From: Rhabditoides inermis
Taxonomy: Eukaryota > Nematoda > Chromadorea > Rhabditida > Rhabditidae
NCBI GenBank assembly: GCA_963966185.1
Contig: CAWZYM010000087.1
Coordinates: 382,501 to 446,500, forward strand
Length of the DNA stretch: 64,000 nt
Direction: 5' to 3'
The position numbers and the translations under genes were made by a program. Position 1 is the first letter of the stretch. Each line of letters begins with the position of its first letter. The notes under the pieces are model-generated. The model made no database searches. It was not told the DNA's origin and saw nothing but the letters and a program-made list of their open reading frames with translations. This document shows positions 15,167-29,799 of the stretch, piece by piece.

Positions 15167-15973
15167 TACCTGGAAGAGTACGACGTCGAGCAAGGCCATT
15201 GCGGCGAGCAGCATGTAGGGAAAGCCGTGCACCCCCGGGATGGTCTGAGAGAATGATTATCTGTTAAAAGTACTTGTGTAAAGAGAGTAAGTCGTCTTGA
15301 CCCAAATCGATCCAAGCACTCTTGAACAAGAATTCAAATAAGGTGCTTCCCCAACTCTCAAACACCCACTTTCGTGATTCACGTGCCCGCTCCTATCTCT
15401 AACCGTCTGAAATAGAACCATACCCACCACACCATCGGTCCAAGGCCGAATGGACCGAGAGCTCAATAGTACTCTAACATAGCTCCAACCGTCTGTCTGC
15501 TTTTTTTGCGCCCTATTTCTCTCTTCTATATTGCGAGACCCACCAGCGTGAACACCATGGATCTAAACTACGAACACACATTACAACTTTCCTTCACCAG
15601 GACTATCTCTGTATCATTATGATATTGCGATAATATAACTATTTGTGATGGTAGATCGAATATGACAATGTGATTGACCCACCAGCGTGAACACCATCGG
15701 TCCGAGCACGTTGCCGAACCGGCCGCACACGTTGACATGCGCGGCGGCCACGTTGCGTATACCGGTCGGGAACGACTCGGCACACACGAGAAGGTACTGC
15801 AAGGGGATAGGGTAGGAGAGATAGAGAGAGTTCTTTCATTTGAGTACTGAGGCGAATAGGGATGGACTTGGTTTGTTTATTTGTTACCTGTTCTGAGTAT
15901 GATATGTGGGGGGGAGGAGACATGTGGCGAAAGAGATTGGAGAACGTGGGGTGATGGAGATGGAGAGAGAGAT

Positions 15974-16011
<38 letters not shown>

Positions 16012-19000
16012 CCCCTACCTGCAGGAATATGCAGCCCGTGATGCCGAATGTGAACAGCGTGAACACCCTCACTAGCACCACGTAGTCCTCGTTGAGGTGG
16101 AGGTAGTAGATGGCGAAGGTGCTCGCCATGCACACGGCAACTGTGCCCATCGTGATCACGTGCATCGCCTTTCTGAAACGGGCGGTGACGTCATCGTTGA
16201 TAATCATCAACGTTACATCATCAGTTCGATTGTGAAAAAGAGGCACAGAGCAATGTCAATGGTTTTTGAGGAGGAACGTTATAGGAAGAAGAACAAGAAT
16301 AATGTGGAGCTCCTACCTGCCGACCCTCTTTCCGCCCGTCTTGTCGAGAGTAGCCGCGAGCGCGCCACACACGTACCGCAACACACCCGAGATGGCCGTG
16401 TTCAGGAAGATCGAACCCTGCCGATTGAGGATGGCGTGGATGACTGTGACGGCTGTGACGTCATACCTGGATGACGTGCAGGTTGAAGAGCAGACCGTAG
16501 GTGACGAAAGAGATGGCGAAGCTGAAGATGGAGAGAGTTGAGAGAGCAAGAGAGAGAGAGGGGAGAGAGAGAGAGAGAGAGAGAACTCACGTTCCAAACG
16601 ATATGGTGAGCGTCTTGATAATGAGACTGGGATGAGAGTAGAGATCGAGGAATGTGTATTTCTTGGCCTGAAATACAGATTCGTGAATTGGTCGGGTTTC
16701 AAAAAAAGTCTTCGAATGCACGTCTTCGAATTCATAGACTTTAGTACTCTTTCTCTCTCTCTATAACTGCGTGCGACGGCCTTTCCGCTTCCGACTTCAC
16801 CTTCTGCGGCCCAGCGGTCAGATATATGCCGCCAGTGTTCGTCTCCTCCGTTACAATCATGGTGATGTCATGTTCGGAGACCTAGAAAGGTGGAATTATT
16901 CTCATACCGTAACCTTTATTTTTGAGTTCAAATTATTCTCCTATCGTAATTATTCTCCTATCCTATTTATGCAAAAAGGTCGAATTATTCTCCTACCCTA
17001 ACACTTATCTTTGCAAGAAGATCAAATTATTCTCCTACCGTTACACTCATCTTTGCAAGAAGATCAAACTATTCTCCTACCGTAACACTTATCTTTGCAA
17101 GAAGATCAAATTATTCTCCTACCGTAACACTTATCTTTGCAAGAAGATCAAATTATTCTCCTACCGTTACACTTATCTTTGCAAGAAGATCAAATTATAT
17201 TCCTACCGTAACACTTAACTTTGCAAGAAGATCAAACTATTCTCCTACCGTAACACTTATCTTTGCAAGAAGATCAAACTATTTTCCTACCGTAACAGTA
17301 ACACTTATCTTTGCAAGAAGATCAAACTATTCTCCTACCGTAACACTTATCTTTGCAAGAAGATCGAATTATTCTCCTACCGTAACACTTATCTTTGCAA
17401 GAAGATCAAATTATTCTCCTACCGTAACACTTATCTTTGCAAGAAGATCAAATTATTCTCCTACCGTAACACTTATCTTTGCAAGAAGATCAAATTATTC
17501 TCTTACAGTAACACTTATCTTTGCAAGAAGATCAAATTATTCTCCTACCGTTACACTTATCTTTGCAAGAAGCAAGAAGATCGAACTATTCTCCTACCGT
17601 AACACTTATCTTTGCAAGAAGATCGAATTATTCTCTTACCGTAACACTTATCTTTGAAAGAAGATCAAATTATTCTCCTACCGTAACACTTATCTTTGCA
17701 AGAAGATCAAATTATTCTCTTACCGTAACACTTATCTTTGCAAGAAGATCAAATTATTTTCCTACCGTAACACTTATCTTTGCAACAAGATCGAATTATT
17801 CTCCTAACGTAACGTGTATTATTTTAAGAAAGCCGATCATTATTCTCCTACCGATATCCTTTTTTGCAACAAGGTCTAATTATTCTCCTACCGTAATATT
17901 TTTTGCAAGAAGATCGAAGTATTCTCCCACCCTAACTCTTATGATTGCAAGATAACCCTTAGCAGGTCGAATTATTTTCCTACCTTGTTGCTGCGGAACT
18001 TGTTGATCCACTTGAGCGCCTTGATCGCCTCCTCTTTCTTGCGCTTCTGCACGAGGAACTTGGGCGATTCGACCAGCAGACTGGAAGGAGTACTCTCTCT
18101 CTCTCTCTATGATAGACCAGTACTGGTACTCACAAGAAGAGTATGAACAGCGCTCCCACAGTGCTCGCCGAGCACACCCTGCCGAACAGTCGCCACTCCC
18201 TGGTCAGCCAGCCCGCCAGCGCGAACAGCATGTAGTTCGGAGCCCACGTGATCACCGTGCTGCAATGGAGACTGTAGTCCTTGTTTGTGATTACTGTAAG
18301 CATCGGTGTTGCTACTGTAACCCTTTTTTGCTACCGTAACCCCAGAGGCTGCATCACTTCCACCTCTATGGATCTTTGACATTGACTTCGATGTACCTAG
18401 GTGTTCCGGTAATTCGTATAACAAAGTTCGCAGTATATGGTTTCGTGAACTATGAGTGAGAGAGAGAGAGAGAGACAGAGAGATAGAAAGATGTACCACA
18501 TCCAGAAGCGGTGCTTGGGCGGCAGCAGCTCCACCACGAAGATGTTGCCCACACTGAATGACAGACGTTAGTTTTCTTGCTCAGAATCACAAAAAAGTGA
18601 AAAATATATTATAAACAACACAAATCTAGTAACACAAAAGTTGTGTAGAGGTGTATAGTTGCATTTAAAGTAGGCCACCACAAGCGCGTGGACCTTCGAA
18701 CCCACGTGAGTATGCCGCCAACGCGAACCCGACTGGTAGACTAGTTGCACTAATAACTAATAAGTGACACGAATGTGAATGTGATCACTGTAAAAAAAAC
18801 CCGAAATCGTTTGAACCCAGATAAGTATACAACGGCAAATCAAAAAGCGTATCGCAACTACAATTATCTTTTAAAAGGACTTCCGTAAGAGAAGAGTTTG
18901 TGTTACTCAACGTAATGCAACAAAAGCTCATGTATTTTATCAATCGAAATAGTAAACAAACCTGCTCTTTCTGCAATAAAAACTAATGCGAGCAAATGTT

Positions 19001-22000
19001 GTGTGTCGGGAAATTGATTTCGGTATCCGATCGATTATATTTAACTTGTTGAACTATTGGAGCAGGTTTGTGTACTATTTCGATTGATAAAATGCATGAG
19101 CTTTTGTTGCATTACGTTGAGTAACACAAACTCTTCTCTTACGGAAGTCCTTTTAAAAGATAATGAATGTACTTTTATTGGATTTCGTATAAATCTATTT
19201 ACATTAACATGAACCACAAAACATTTTTTTTTTGAAATCCAACAGTTCACCCACCTTGTTGAGTCCAAAATTGTATAAAATTTGCAAAAAAGAGTTTTTG
19301 TAATGCTGATGGGAAAATTTACAATTCCAATGTCATTTCTATGTAAAATCATATATTACAAAAGGTTTGCCACCAGCCGGAACCGAACTCGAGCCATGTG
19401 TCTCAACGGGCGCAATCGCTAACCACAACACTACTGTGCGCACGGCAGAGCACGCGATCTAAACGATATCAGTGCAATCCACAGGCAGTGCGGATTGTGC
19501 ACCTCATGTCTGCTGGGGGCAGCCGGTGCGCGCCACCCCCCCCCCCCCCTAGAAAACGTTCCGTACACGGGGGATTGCCTGCCCCTCAGGGGGCGCGCGC
19601 GCGTATCTCGCTTCCTACAACAGCTAGCGTTACCAAAATCGAAACTTAACCATTTTCTAACATCCTGATAACATCTATCAGCATCACATTGTTCTCGTAA
19701 AGATTCTAAGGAACCTTTCGTTCAATCGCCTTTTGCCGATTCTAGCGCGCGACTAGGGTTAACACAAACCAACCAGCGCTGCCGCGCTGGTTGTAATTTG
19801 TGTGCGATTCAAAAAGACCGATCACAACAGGAACCCAAAACATTCTACAACTACCAGTAAACTACCAAGGTTGAGTACTAGACATCAAACCCACGTGAGT
19901 ATACTGCCGAGCGCGAATCCGACGGCGGCCCGGATGCACACATAGACGTCCATGGAGGGGGAGAAGGAGGAGGCGAGGGAGAAGACGAGGATGAGCGAGA
20001 GGAAATAGAGCAGCACCTGAGGAGGAGGGGATCTCTCTGTCTGTCTGTCTCTCTGTCTGTCTCTCTGTCTCTTGCAGGTTAATGGGTCGAAATAGGACAC
20101 TGTTTCTAGTATCTACGTGGTTACGAGTGGTTACGTTATGATTGTTTTACGTGTTCTCTCTTTCTTCACTGTCTCTCTCCCCCCCCCTCTCTCTCTATCT
20201 CTCTATCTCTCTCTCTCTATCTCTCTCTCTCTCATTATGATGTTTCACTGAGTCTGTTGTAGATTGTTGATGAGATTGTACAGACGTTCGCTTTACTGTG
20301 CTTCTCCCCTCTCCCTCCTTTTCCTGCCCCTCTCTCTGTCTCTCTGCCTCTCTCTTTCTCCCTCTGTCTCCCTCTCTCTCTGTCTCTCTGTCTCTCTCTG
20401 TCTCTCTGTCTCTCTGTCTCTCTCTGTCTCTCTGTCTCTCTCTGTCTCTCTCTCCCTCCCTACCCACCTTCCTCCTTCCATACGTGTCACTCAGCTGTCC
20501 GCCGAAGAACGAGCCGATCATGATGAACACCATCTGGATTGTCGTACTGGAAGTTGAGAAATAAATAAATAAAATTCTTGGCTGCTCATCGCCATTCGAC
20601 ACAGTTGTAAGGTGTAAGCCTTGGAATACACTTGACATGGGAAAAACTGACTACCCAGAATGTAATCAAAACAAAACAAAAACAAAACAAAAAAAACGTA
20701 TATAAAACGTATTTCAACTGTATTTTCAAACTGAGAATATAAAAATAATTATAAATTGCCATGCTGTTTTGTTATGTCAATTCTTGTACAAACAACACAG
20801 TGGCTAGTGTGATATTCGCAATCCATGTCAGTTTTTGTCGCCATCAGTCGCTCACGCGACATGTCAATTTTTCCGTGTCAGTTCTGACCGTGTCACTTTC
20901 AAATACGTGTCAAGAGTAGTATAAGGGTTGTAAGGATGAGAACACAGTTTCCTATGAGAAGAGAGGATTATGAGAGAGTGAGAGAGAGAGAGAGAGAGAG
21001 AGCTCACCTGAACTTTGGCTTGTCCGTGACTCCCATCGGCTGCAGCACCGTGTCCATCCAGGTCGGGTTGTGTCGCCCGCACAGCTCGTTGAACTGAAAT
21101 GTCATTATGTTTTCATCAATTAATTGTATTATGTATTATTTAATTCGTTGAACCTGAAAAATGATTACTGTTTTTGTACGTAAAATTACGTAAAATTGTA
21201 GCTGTTGACATATTTGTGACAAGATGGAGTGTTTCGCTCAGGTATTGTGTCCCGGAGGTACTGTGCAAGTTTTTTTGAGTTCATATTTAGTTTTTTCTCA
21301 CTTTACGATTTGAGTTGAATGCACCCACCTCTATTCTAGCCGAATAGAACTCGTAGGTCATCTCGGGGGCGGAGCAGTCCGGCTGTGACAGGTACTGACC
21401 GCAACGCTCCTGCAAAGTGTTTGCTATGTAAACTATGGTCACTAGTCATATTCTACGAGTGCGTCTTTGGCCAGGCGCCAAGCCGCCGCAGCGCGCCGAT
21501 GGCGGGCACGCGACGCTGCCTGCGCGCTCTCTTTTCTCGTACTCTCTCCGAGTGTCTGACTGTGGAAAGAGAGTATAGTGACTTGTACCCCCCGTGACCG
21601 AGAAGGATTTGATACAAATTAATGGTAATTAATGTATTTTTTTCATACTACGTTACAGAACTATTTGTATTTAGGAAGAATCACACACTCACCTTGATCG
21701 TTCCGTTGTACGCCACTCCATTGCACCCCAGCAGCATCGGCGGCGCGACTCCATAGATGTTGTACACCTATCACAACAAGTATTACTTTATAAAATTGAA
21801 ATGTCTATGTGCGACCCCGTAGATATATTTTCGTTCCGTACTCCTCGTTGTTGAATCGTAAACAGTTTCTTTCAAGAGTTCGGCGGACGCTTTTTCGAAT
21901 CCCCAACCTCATTCACAATAATTTCGCAAGCGATAAGATTGTTGCTTCGTGCACAAATGCATTTTACGAAACCGTGAAAAACGCTCAAACTAGAGAAATC

Positions 22001-22082
22001 CCCGTCCATCAGGCGATATGATAAGACTGTCTAGATCTGCCGATGCTCGTTTTCGCCCACGAAACAAGCTATCGAAGGGATG

Positions 22083-22119
<37 letters not shown>

Positions 22120-22771
22120 GCACATGTCTTGTCCAAGACGTATTGTGCTAATCTCTGCGATCATGGTGATAGCAGACCACTCGGCGGTATTCGAGAGGTC
22201 TTCTAGTGTTTGATGCGTTATCACTCTAATCACTGGTTCACCTCCTCTATCACTTGTATCAGCCAATGCGATCGGTAAACAGGTTCAAGAAAATGAGTAT
22301 TCGTAATAATGTTCATCGTGAATGATATTTTTCAACGTACATGTAAATGATAATATAGATGATTTGAATGAGCCACTCGCGATTAACAAAACTACAAAAC
22401 CGACAAATACAGAGACTCTGTTCTATGAATACTATCCACGTGACTTCCATTAAAAATGCAGTTTTGTCATTGAACTGATTTCTTCCACCTTCAAATAAAA
22501 GTAATTTATTTGAAGTCAGTTTCAAGATGGCAGATGTTCAAATGAAGGAGATTTCAGACTAATAAAATTTCATAGCAGAAAAAAGAGTCTTATGAATACA
22601 GAAAAACCGTGTAATAAAAAAGAGATACACTTTCATAATAATTATACTCACCACATTCGACAGCATGGTGAAGATGAGAAACTCGTTGAATAGAAGCACG
22701 CATATCTGATATTTATCGAGCTGAAAGAAATCGTCCACTTTCGTCACGCCTTTGAAGCGAGACGCTGTCAT
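14963..22771 (-). CDS. SLC22-type organic ion transporter
   Basis: Major facilitator of the organic cation/anion transporter family, a plasma membrane carrier; the substrate cannot be read from sequence. Coding exons run from about 22650-22771 down to 14963-15073. They include about 21690-21768, 21330-21412, 21006-21092, 20468-20548, 19890-20026, 18495-18553, 18135-18258, 17984-18083, 16803-16880, 16590-16668, 16468-16530, 16317-16428, 16020-16175, 15683-15798 and 15171-15244. The first helix is followed by the large Cys-containing extracellular loop typical of SLC22. The MFS signature GGQLSDTYGRRK ends exon 20468-20548. The long cytoplasmic loop has LLVESPKFL, and the last helices have CAESFPTGIRN and PETKG-like IKETKG. 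About 530 residues, complete. The start follows an acceptor-like TTTTTAG by one base. Introns carry a 42-bp minisatellite and a fold-back element. Confidence 0.92.
15120..15163. repeat. (GA)n microsatellite in last SLC22 intron
   Basis: GA run starting about 8 bp downstream of the donor of exon 15171-15244 on the minus strand. Confidence 0.9.
15255..15390 (+). repeat. Fold-back element end (partial)
   Basis: The segment TTAAAAGTACTTGTGTAA followed by gtcttgacccaa matches the end of the element at 37677-38021 (TTAAAAGTACTTGCGTAA ... gtcttaacccaa). Only one arm is recognisable. Confidence 0.5.
16905..17975. repeat. 42-bp minisatellite, about 25 copies
   Basis: Tandem copies built from the blocks TTATCTTTGCAAGAAGATCA and AATTATTCTCCTACCGTAAC. 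The 5' and 3' ends are more diverged than the middle. It fills the SLC22 intron between exons 16803-16880 and 17984-18083. Because 42 is divisible by three, open frames run through it, but they carry no start context or domain and are intronic. Confidence 0.95.
18690..18745 (-). pseudogene. Duplicated 3' edge of an SLC22 exon
   Basis: Minus strand reads GTCGGGTTCGCGTTGGCGGC then ATACTCAC and GTGGGTT. The real exon 19890-20026 ends GTCGGATTCGCGCTCGGCAG, ATACTCAC, GTGGGTT. So about 40 bp including the 5' splice site has been copied about 1.2 kb further into the same intron. An acceptor-like AG lies just upstream of it. Use as an alternative exon is conceivable but unsupported. Confidence 0.6.
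18863..19164. mobile_element. Fold-back/MITE with about 105-bp inverted arms
   Basis: The left arm begins ATTATCTTTTAAAAGGACTT and continues through the aatgcaacaaaagctcatg block to about 18970. The right arm, about 19060-19164, is its reverse complement with few mismatches. No open reading frame of note. A related element is at 37677-38021. It is inserted in the SLC22 intron. Confidence 0.85.
19370..19455 (-). repeat. tRNA-derived SINE head
   Basis: Minus strand has an A-box-like TAGTGTTGTGGTTAGCGA and a B-box-like GAGTTCGGTTCC about 45 bp apart, as in the relic at 225-305. Acceptor stems do not pair. Confidence 0.55.
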
Positions 22772-22783
22772 TCTAAAAATCAA
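22772..22783 (-). other. Splice acceptor near SLC22 start
   Basis: Minus strand reads GTTGATTTTTAG, one base before ATG. Suits trans-splicing or a 5' UTR intron. Confidence 0.5.
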
Positions 22784-23465
22784 CTATAATATTTTACACC
22801 AACACCTTTTTACAACGTTATTACACATATAAGATTATAATAAAAAGTGGGACGCAAAGATTTATCTTTAAAAACACAAACTGACTGAACAAGAAAGAAA
22901 ATGCACGGATCAAAATGGGTGTCTCCAGCGACACAGAGACTTTGATCGATCGAGCGTCTGCTTTCGCTTATCGCTCACAGCCTCAAATGGGAAAAGTTGA
23001 TACGGAGTGATTGATATTGTGATAAGTGATAAGAATAACGTGCCTGGTGAAGTGTGTATTGACTCGAGGAAAAGAATGAAACGATTTCGACACCTCCGAG
23101 ATTACTGGGGAACTGTTGATAGGGTGAGATGATAAATGAACGTCATAGAAAAGTGGACGCGTGATATCTGATAGGATACTGGATAGTTGATAGGGTGGCA
23201 TCTCTCCGAGGTGTGGCATAGCGTCAGAGGATATACATAGAATTCCAGAGAGCAATGTCCGACAATCACATATGGATACACAAATATGGCTATCGCCAGT
23301 CAAGTCAGACGTCGATAGAATTCCAAATCGCCGAGATTGGTGATTCGACGATTAGTCATTAGTCTGTAGGAGCACTATCACTCTATTTATGTAATAAAAT
23401 AAACAGAAAGAGAGAGAGAGAGAGGGGGGAGAGATAGAGAGAGAGACTGGGTACAGCCGAATGAG
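22772..23465. other. Intergenic between SLC22 and Rab6-like genes
   Basis: Contains the SLC22 upstream region and the Rab6-like 3' UTR with a short GA tract near 23408-23425. No exon is supported. The pair is too far apart for a typical nematode operon. Confidence 0.45.
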
Positions 23466-25465
<2,000 letters not shown>

Positions 25466-25476
25466 CTGAAATCTGA
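25466..25476 (-). other. Splice acceptor abutting Rab6-like start
   Basis: Minus strand reads TTCAGATTTCAG directly before ATG. Confidence 0.5.
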
Positions 25477-25808
25477 AGAAAACACTCTTTAAACAAAAAG
25501 AGAGAGAGTAATCGAAGTAACCAGTAAACTGCGTGCGATATGAGGCGCTTTGTGCGGGAACAAACAAACAAACACACACCCAGAAACATCGATAGCAAAT
25601 CGAAAAGCTATTAGTGGTGTGCTTCGTCACTGCATAATAATAGGAAAACAGCGATCGTTTAGGGTTGTCGTTGTCTGTCTCTATCGATAGGAGAAGGGTC
25701 AGCATTCAGCAACTTTCGCTTTTAACTCACTAATCACCTGTTGATAACAACTACAAACAAACAGTGTTTGCCTCCGGGCCTTTTTAATGGACTGATTGTT
25801 GAGAGAGG

Positions 25809-25845
<37 letters not shown>

Positions 25846-26092
25846 TGCCAGACCATGTTTGGGATTGGCAGTGAAGGACAGAAAGCGTACATCACTTTGT
25901 GATAACATAATAAATAAGACAACGGAAACATGTGTATTCGCAGTTGCAGTGCTGCTATGAATGAAAAAAATAAACCACGCGATCCGGACGATAATAGCCA
26001 CAGAAGTGACGATTGGGGTGAGGAGAATGGAATGAGTCACAACCTTTCTTCCTTTCTCACTCACTTCCTCCATTCCTCTCTCTCTATCCCTT

Positions 26093-26129
<37 letters not shown>

Positions 26130-26659
26130 CTCCTTCTCCTTCCCTCTCACTCCCTCAATCGTCATCACTCCCCTCTCTCACTCACATATGCATATCATTG
26201 CTCTGAAGAGTGCTTCAAATGCAGAGACGAGTGGAAATATACGGGATAGACATAGACATAGACATAAATACATAGTGGATTCCCACAGAATCGCTATACG
26301 CTATTTATGATCTCCCGCAAAACGATTTCTAGCATACGAGACCATTATGTATCCGAAACAGTTTAATTGACGTCAGATTTGGTACAGTCGTTATAATCCA
26401 AGGCTCTGTCTTGTTTTCGGCTGAGAAAAATTGGTACGACTATATCCCTGTTAATCTCTATGAGTAGTGAGATAAACGCAATACCAACAATAAAAAAGTC
26501 ATCTCAAAATGAGAAAGGCGAGAGCTTTGATCACCCGAGGTGGGTAGATCAGTAGATCGGAGTTTTGGCGGGAAAACCGATGCGGGCAGGCCACCCTGGC
26601 TTTTCTCGAGGAGAGGTCACCTCTCACTCACACTTTCCGACAATCAAAATCCCCAAATC
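25466..26659. promoter_or_regulatory. Divergent intergenic region
   Basis: 1.2 kb between the starts of the minus-strand Rab6-like gene and the plus-strand repeated-exon membrane protein gene. Contains GA/CT tracts at 25815-25843 and 26085-26135. No exon is supported. Confidence 0.4.
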
Positions 26660-28042
26660 ATGCCGGAGCTTCGGTCGCGCAAGAACAGCAAGGTGAGTGG
26701 ATTGTGTGTTTTTGTACCCTCGATTATTGATTGATTATCGATCGATTGCAGGATTCCACTGCTCAGCCGTCTGGTGACAAACCAGGCAAGAAGCGCAAGG
26801 GTAGCAAGGTACGATTGTTTTATTTGTTTGTTTACATGTTTGTTGTGGTGAAAGTATTGCATATCGACTCATCGATTGATCTGGATATCGATTGATTACA
26901 GGACAGCACACCATCCTCTGACGATGTACCTGGTCCCAGCAAGCCGCGCAAGAACAGCAAGGTATGTATTGGTTTATTAATTATTGATTAATTGCATATC
27001 GATTGATCACAGGACACCACCCCTCCACACTCTTGTGATGACGCGCCGGGTCCTAGCAGGCGGATGGGCCAGCGCAAGAACAGCAAGGTAAGTATGTTTG
27101 TTTACATTTACATGTTTACATGTTTACCATTGTTTTTTCTCTCTTGTGCTTGTTTTAAATACGCAGTACACGATTTTTCGATTAAGTAATTCATATCGAT
27201 TTTATTCAGGATCAGGAATTCATTCCATTGCTACTACCGTGCGAGCCAGGTCCGAGCAGGGCGGAAGAGGAGCGAGAGGCACCACAAAACGACGCGCTCG
27301 ACCCTCCCGATAGAGGTTTGTTACTTGTGTTCTCTCGGTTATCTTTTTTTCATGAGTTTCGCTGTTTTCTTTTACGTGCAAGTAGACTGGGGGCTGGGGA
27401 ATATGATGGAGTATGAAGTTCTTCCATCGCAGACGCCTCGCCCATCCGTCGCGGTGTGAGCTGGCGCGCCGACGTGGTGGAGCCGCCTGTGTGAGTGCAT
27501 GTTCATTGTCTGTGCATCTTCACCTTCGAATTTCGGACCACTAAAATGGCCACGAAACAGGCGTGGTCTCGCAATTTTCGACTGTGTGCGACCAGTTCAT
27601 GCTAACTTTGTATGTTGGAACGTTCTAGCCGGGACCGGGCCAGTCACTTATAGCGAGAATCGAAAACGGTTTCCAAAGATACTTACCACTATACGTTCCA
27701 GTCGTGCCCGACTCGTTCCCCGTCCCCGTCTTCCCGCGCTGGAGGCGGACGAGGAGGCGTTCGCGTGTAGCTGGACAAGCTTCCGCGAGTGGTGCTCGCC
27801 CGGGTGAGGACCGTCTGTCTGTCCCTCTGTCTCTCTCTCTATCTCTCTCTCTCTCCTTGTATATTTTGTCACTGAATGTGTATGTTTGTATACCTCACCG
27901 TTTCTCTCTCACTCTCTCTATCACCACGGCCACCTCTACCCATTGCAGGAAGATCTTCCTCTTCCTATCGCTCATCGTGTTTATCGCCTTTGTCTCATGG
28001 CTCCTCGATCGCTACTACGCTGACGAAGTCGCCATCGAACAG

Positions 28043-28073
<31 letters not shown>

Positions 28074-28346
28074 GCGAGAGAGAGAGAGAGAGAGATAGAC
28101 AGACAGACAGACAGACAGATCCTCATTCAGCTCTCACCGGAAGAGCTGGCGTTCATCAACCCGATGAACCGATTCCGAGACGAGCGAAGAATGTTCGGGA
28201 GGGAGTGGGACAATCCACACTCTGGCTCCGCCCACTTTGACTCCGCCCACTCTGCCACATCCCCTGCTCGCGTCTATGCTGCCTTCTTTCTCGTACTGGG
28301 CGTCACTTTTCTTTCTCTATCCCGTGCCTGCCGCTTTCTTTTCTGA
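26660..28346 (+). CDS. Membrane protein with repeated N-terminal exons
   Basis: Function unknown. Nine exons: 26660-26692, 26752-26808, 26902-26961, 27013-27087, 27210-27315, 27433-27490, 27702-27803, 27949-28042 and 28131-28346, giving 266 residues. The first four exons are phase 0 and end in (K/R)(N/G)SK; each following exon starts with Asp. They encode variants of a basic/acidic unit (RSRKNSK, GKKRKGSK, SKPRKNSK, GQRKNSK, with DDxPGPS in three), which looks like serial exon duplication. The C-terminal half has one strong hydrophobic helix, IFLFLSLIVFIAFVSWLL, and a second, VYAAFFLVLGVTFLSLS, near the end. The basic tail on a membrane protein would suit a nuclear-envelope or chromatin tether, but that is inference. 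The final acceptor could alternatively be at 28120. Confidence 0.75.
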
Positions 28347-28929
28347 CGCATTTTGTTATTTTGTTTGTTTACTCCTACTGATGAGTGACTCTTTTTCAGC
28401 CTTATTCCGACATACGTCTTGTAGCACTCACTTCTCCCTTCTTCAAATACCATTCGCTCTTTCTTGCACCGTGCCTCCCTTGACCGACTAACTCAATCTT
28501 CACATGTACTTTCACACATGTGATTTCACTTATATCGAATATAATGTTGATTAGCCTTCTAATATAATAAATACATTTGAATAATATATGAACGATGCAA
28601 TTTCGAAAACGCCGTATGAACAGACAGGTATCTATCTCTCCTGCTCTCCCCGTGCTCGAAAAAAGATGCGACCTCGAATTGGAACTCAAACTGTACGCAA
28701 TCTATGAAAAAAACTTTATGAAACGACAACTCAAACAATCGCTTTTAAAAACAATATATATATATATATATATATATTAACAAACCAAACAAAGATAGAT
28801 AAATTCACATGAATACTGGGGTTACTTACTATACATAAGCTGGTTATACATTGAGATTTCAGGGGAAAAAAACTTGAGATTTACAGAACCCATAGTCTCT
28901 ACTCGCCCGTCTATTTGGCAGCGATCATC
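28347..28929. other. Convergent 3' ends, no gene
   Basis: Between the ends of two convergent genes. Contains a (TA)n run near 28754-28778 and AT-rich sequence. Confidence 0.45.
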
Positions 28930-29050
28930 TTATCGGCAGACGTCCACAGTCTTGGCATTCGCGTTGCACTTCCTGAAAGATTATCTGTCTCCCTCACTCT
29001 TCCCTCATATTCGTCATCTCTCTCTTCTCTCCTTCTCTCTCTTCTCTCCT

Positions 29051-29081
<31 letters not shown>

Positions 29082-29774
29082 ATCCTCTCCCTCCCCCACC
29101 TGAGTCTGTCGACAATCTTCTTCCTCTCGCACTCGCAGCTCCTCGTCTCGTACCACTCGCCCTTCCTTCCAACACCCGTCACCACAAGACCACAGTAGTC
29201 ACTGCAATGGGAAAATACAGTATTCAACTATTCAGCAATGTATATATGTTGTTCATATGACACAATGATCTGATTTCTCTCTGCTTCACAGTGTTCCATT
29301 TCTTCTCAAACTACAACGATTTGATGCTCTCAGCCATTTTGTAATACAGTAACCTCCGTTTACAGTACCCACACCCACTCTCGATCGACGAATCGCAGCG
29401 AAATGTCCACGTCTCGCACCGGACAGCCGAGAGCCACCCGCAACAGCACAGAGTACTGAAAATGGCTGGCGTAGGAATCTGACGTCATCGAATCATCCAC
29501 TCACCCCTTCAGTAACCATACACCACACAACATCTCAAATAGATCATTAGATAAGATGCCATCCCCCACCTCTTTGTTCTTCTCGTTCTACATCTCAAAA
29601 ATCCTACACCACATGCTACATGTCCAATAGTGACTACACATCACATGATATCATCAGATACCGGTATGACGTCATCCACCCGCACCTCTTTGTCCTTATC
29701 GTTCCACGCGTGGACGACTGCCTCGGCGCGGCCCGCCTCCACCGCCGCGAGCAACGCGCCGCTGCCGTGCAGAG
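28930..29774 (-). CDS. Cys-rich protein, unknown (5' incomplete)
   Basis: No family recognised. Four exons fit on the minus strand with matching phases: about 29694-29774, about 29370-29455, about 29101-29206 and 28930-28971. Product segments: GALLAAVEAGRAEAVVHAWN, VALGCPVRDVDISLRF, CGLVVTGVGRKGEWYETRSC and the C-terminus KCNANAKTVDVCR. The visible part is about 105 residues with six cysteines, which would suit a secreted disulfide-bonded fold. The first exon, with start codon and any signal peptide, was not found between 29775 and 30300. That region holds a decayed inverted-repeat element. Confidence 0.6.
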
Positions 29775-29799
29775 CTGAAAACCGAATTTACTACAGTAC

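Noticed and set aside
16922..17955. Tandem 14-residue repeat proteins on the plus strand
   Set aside because: Read-through of a 42-bp intronic minisatellite; no start context, and the opposite-strand transporter exons flank it cleanly.
16905..17975. CRISPR-like array
   Set aside because: Units are contiguous with no spacers, and the DNA is eukaryotic.
28754..28778. (TA)n run as replication origin or centromere signal
   Set aside because: A 24-bp dinucleotide repeat in a 3' intergenic region; nothing else supports it.
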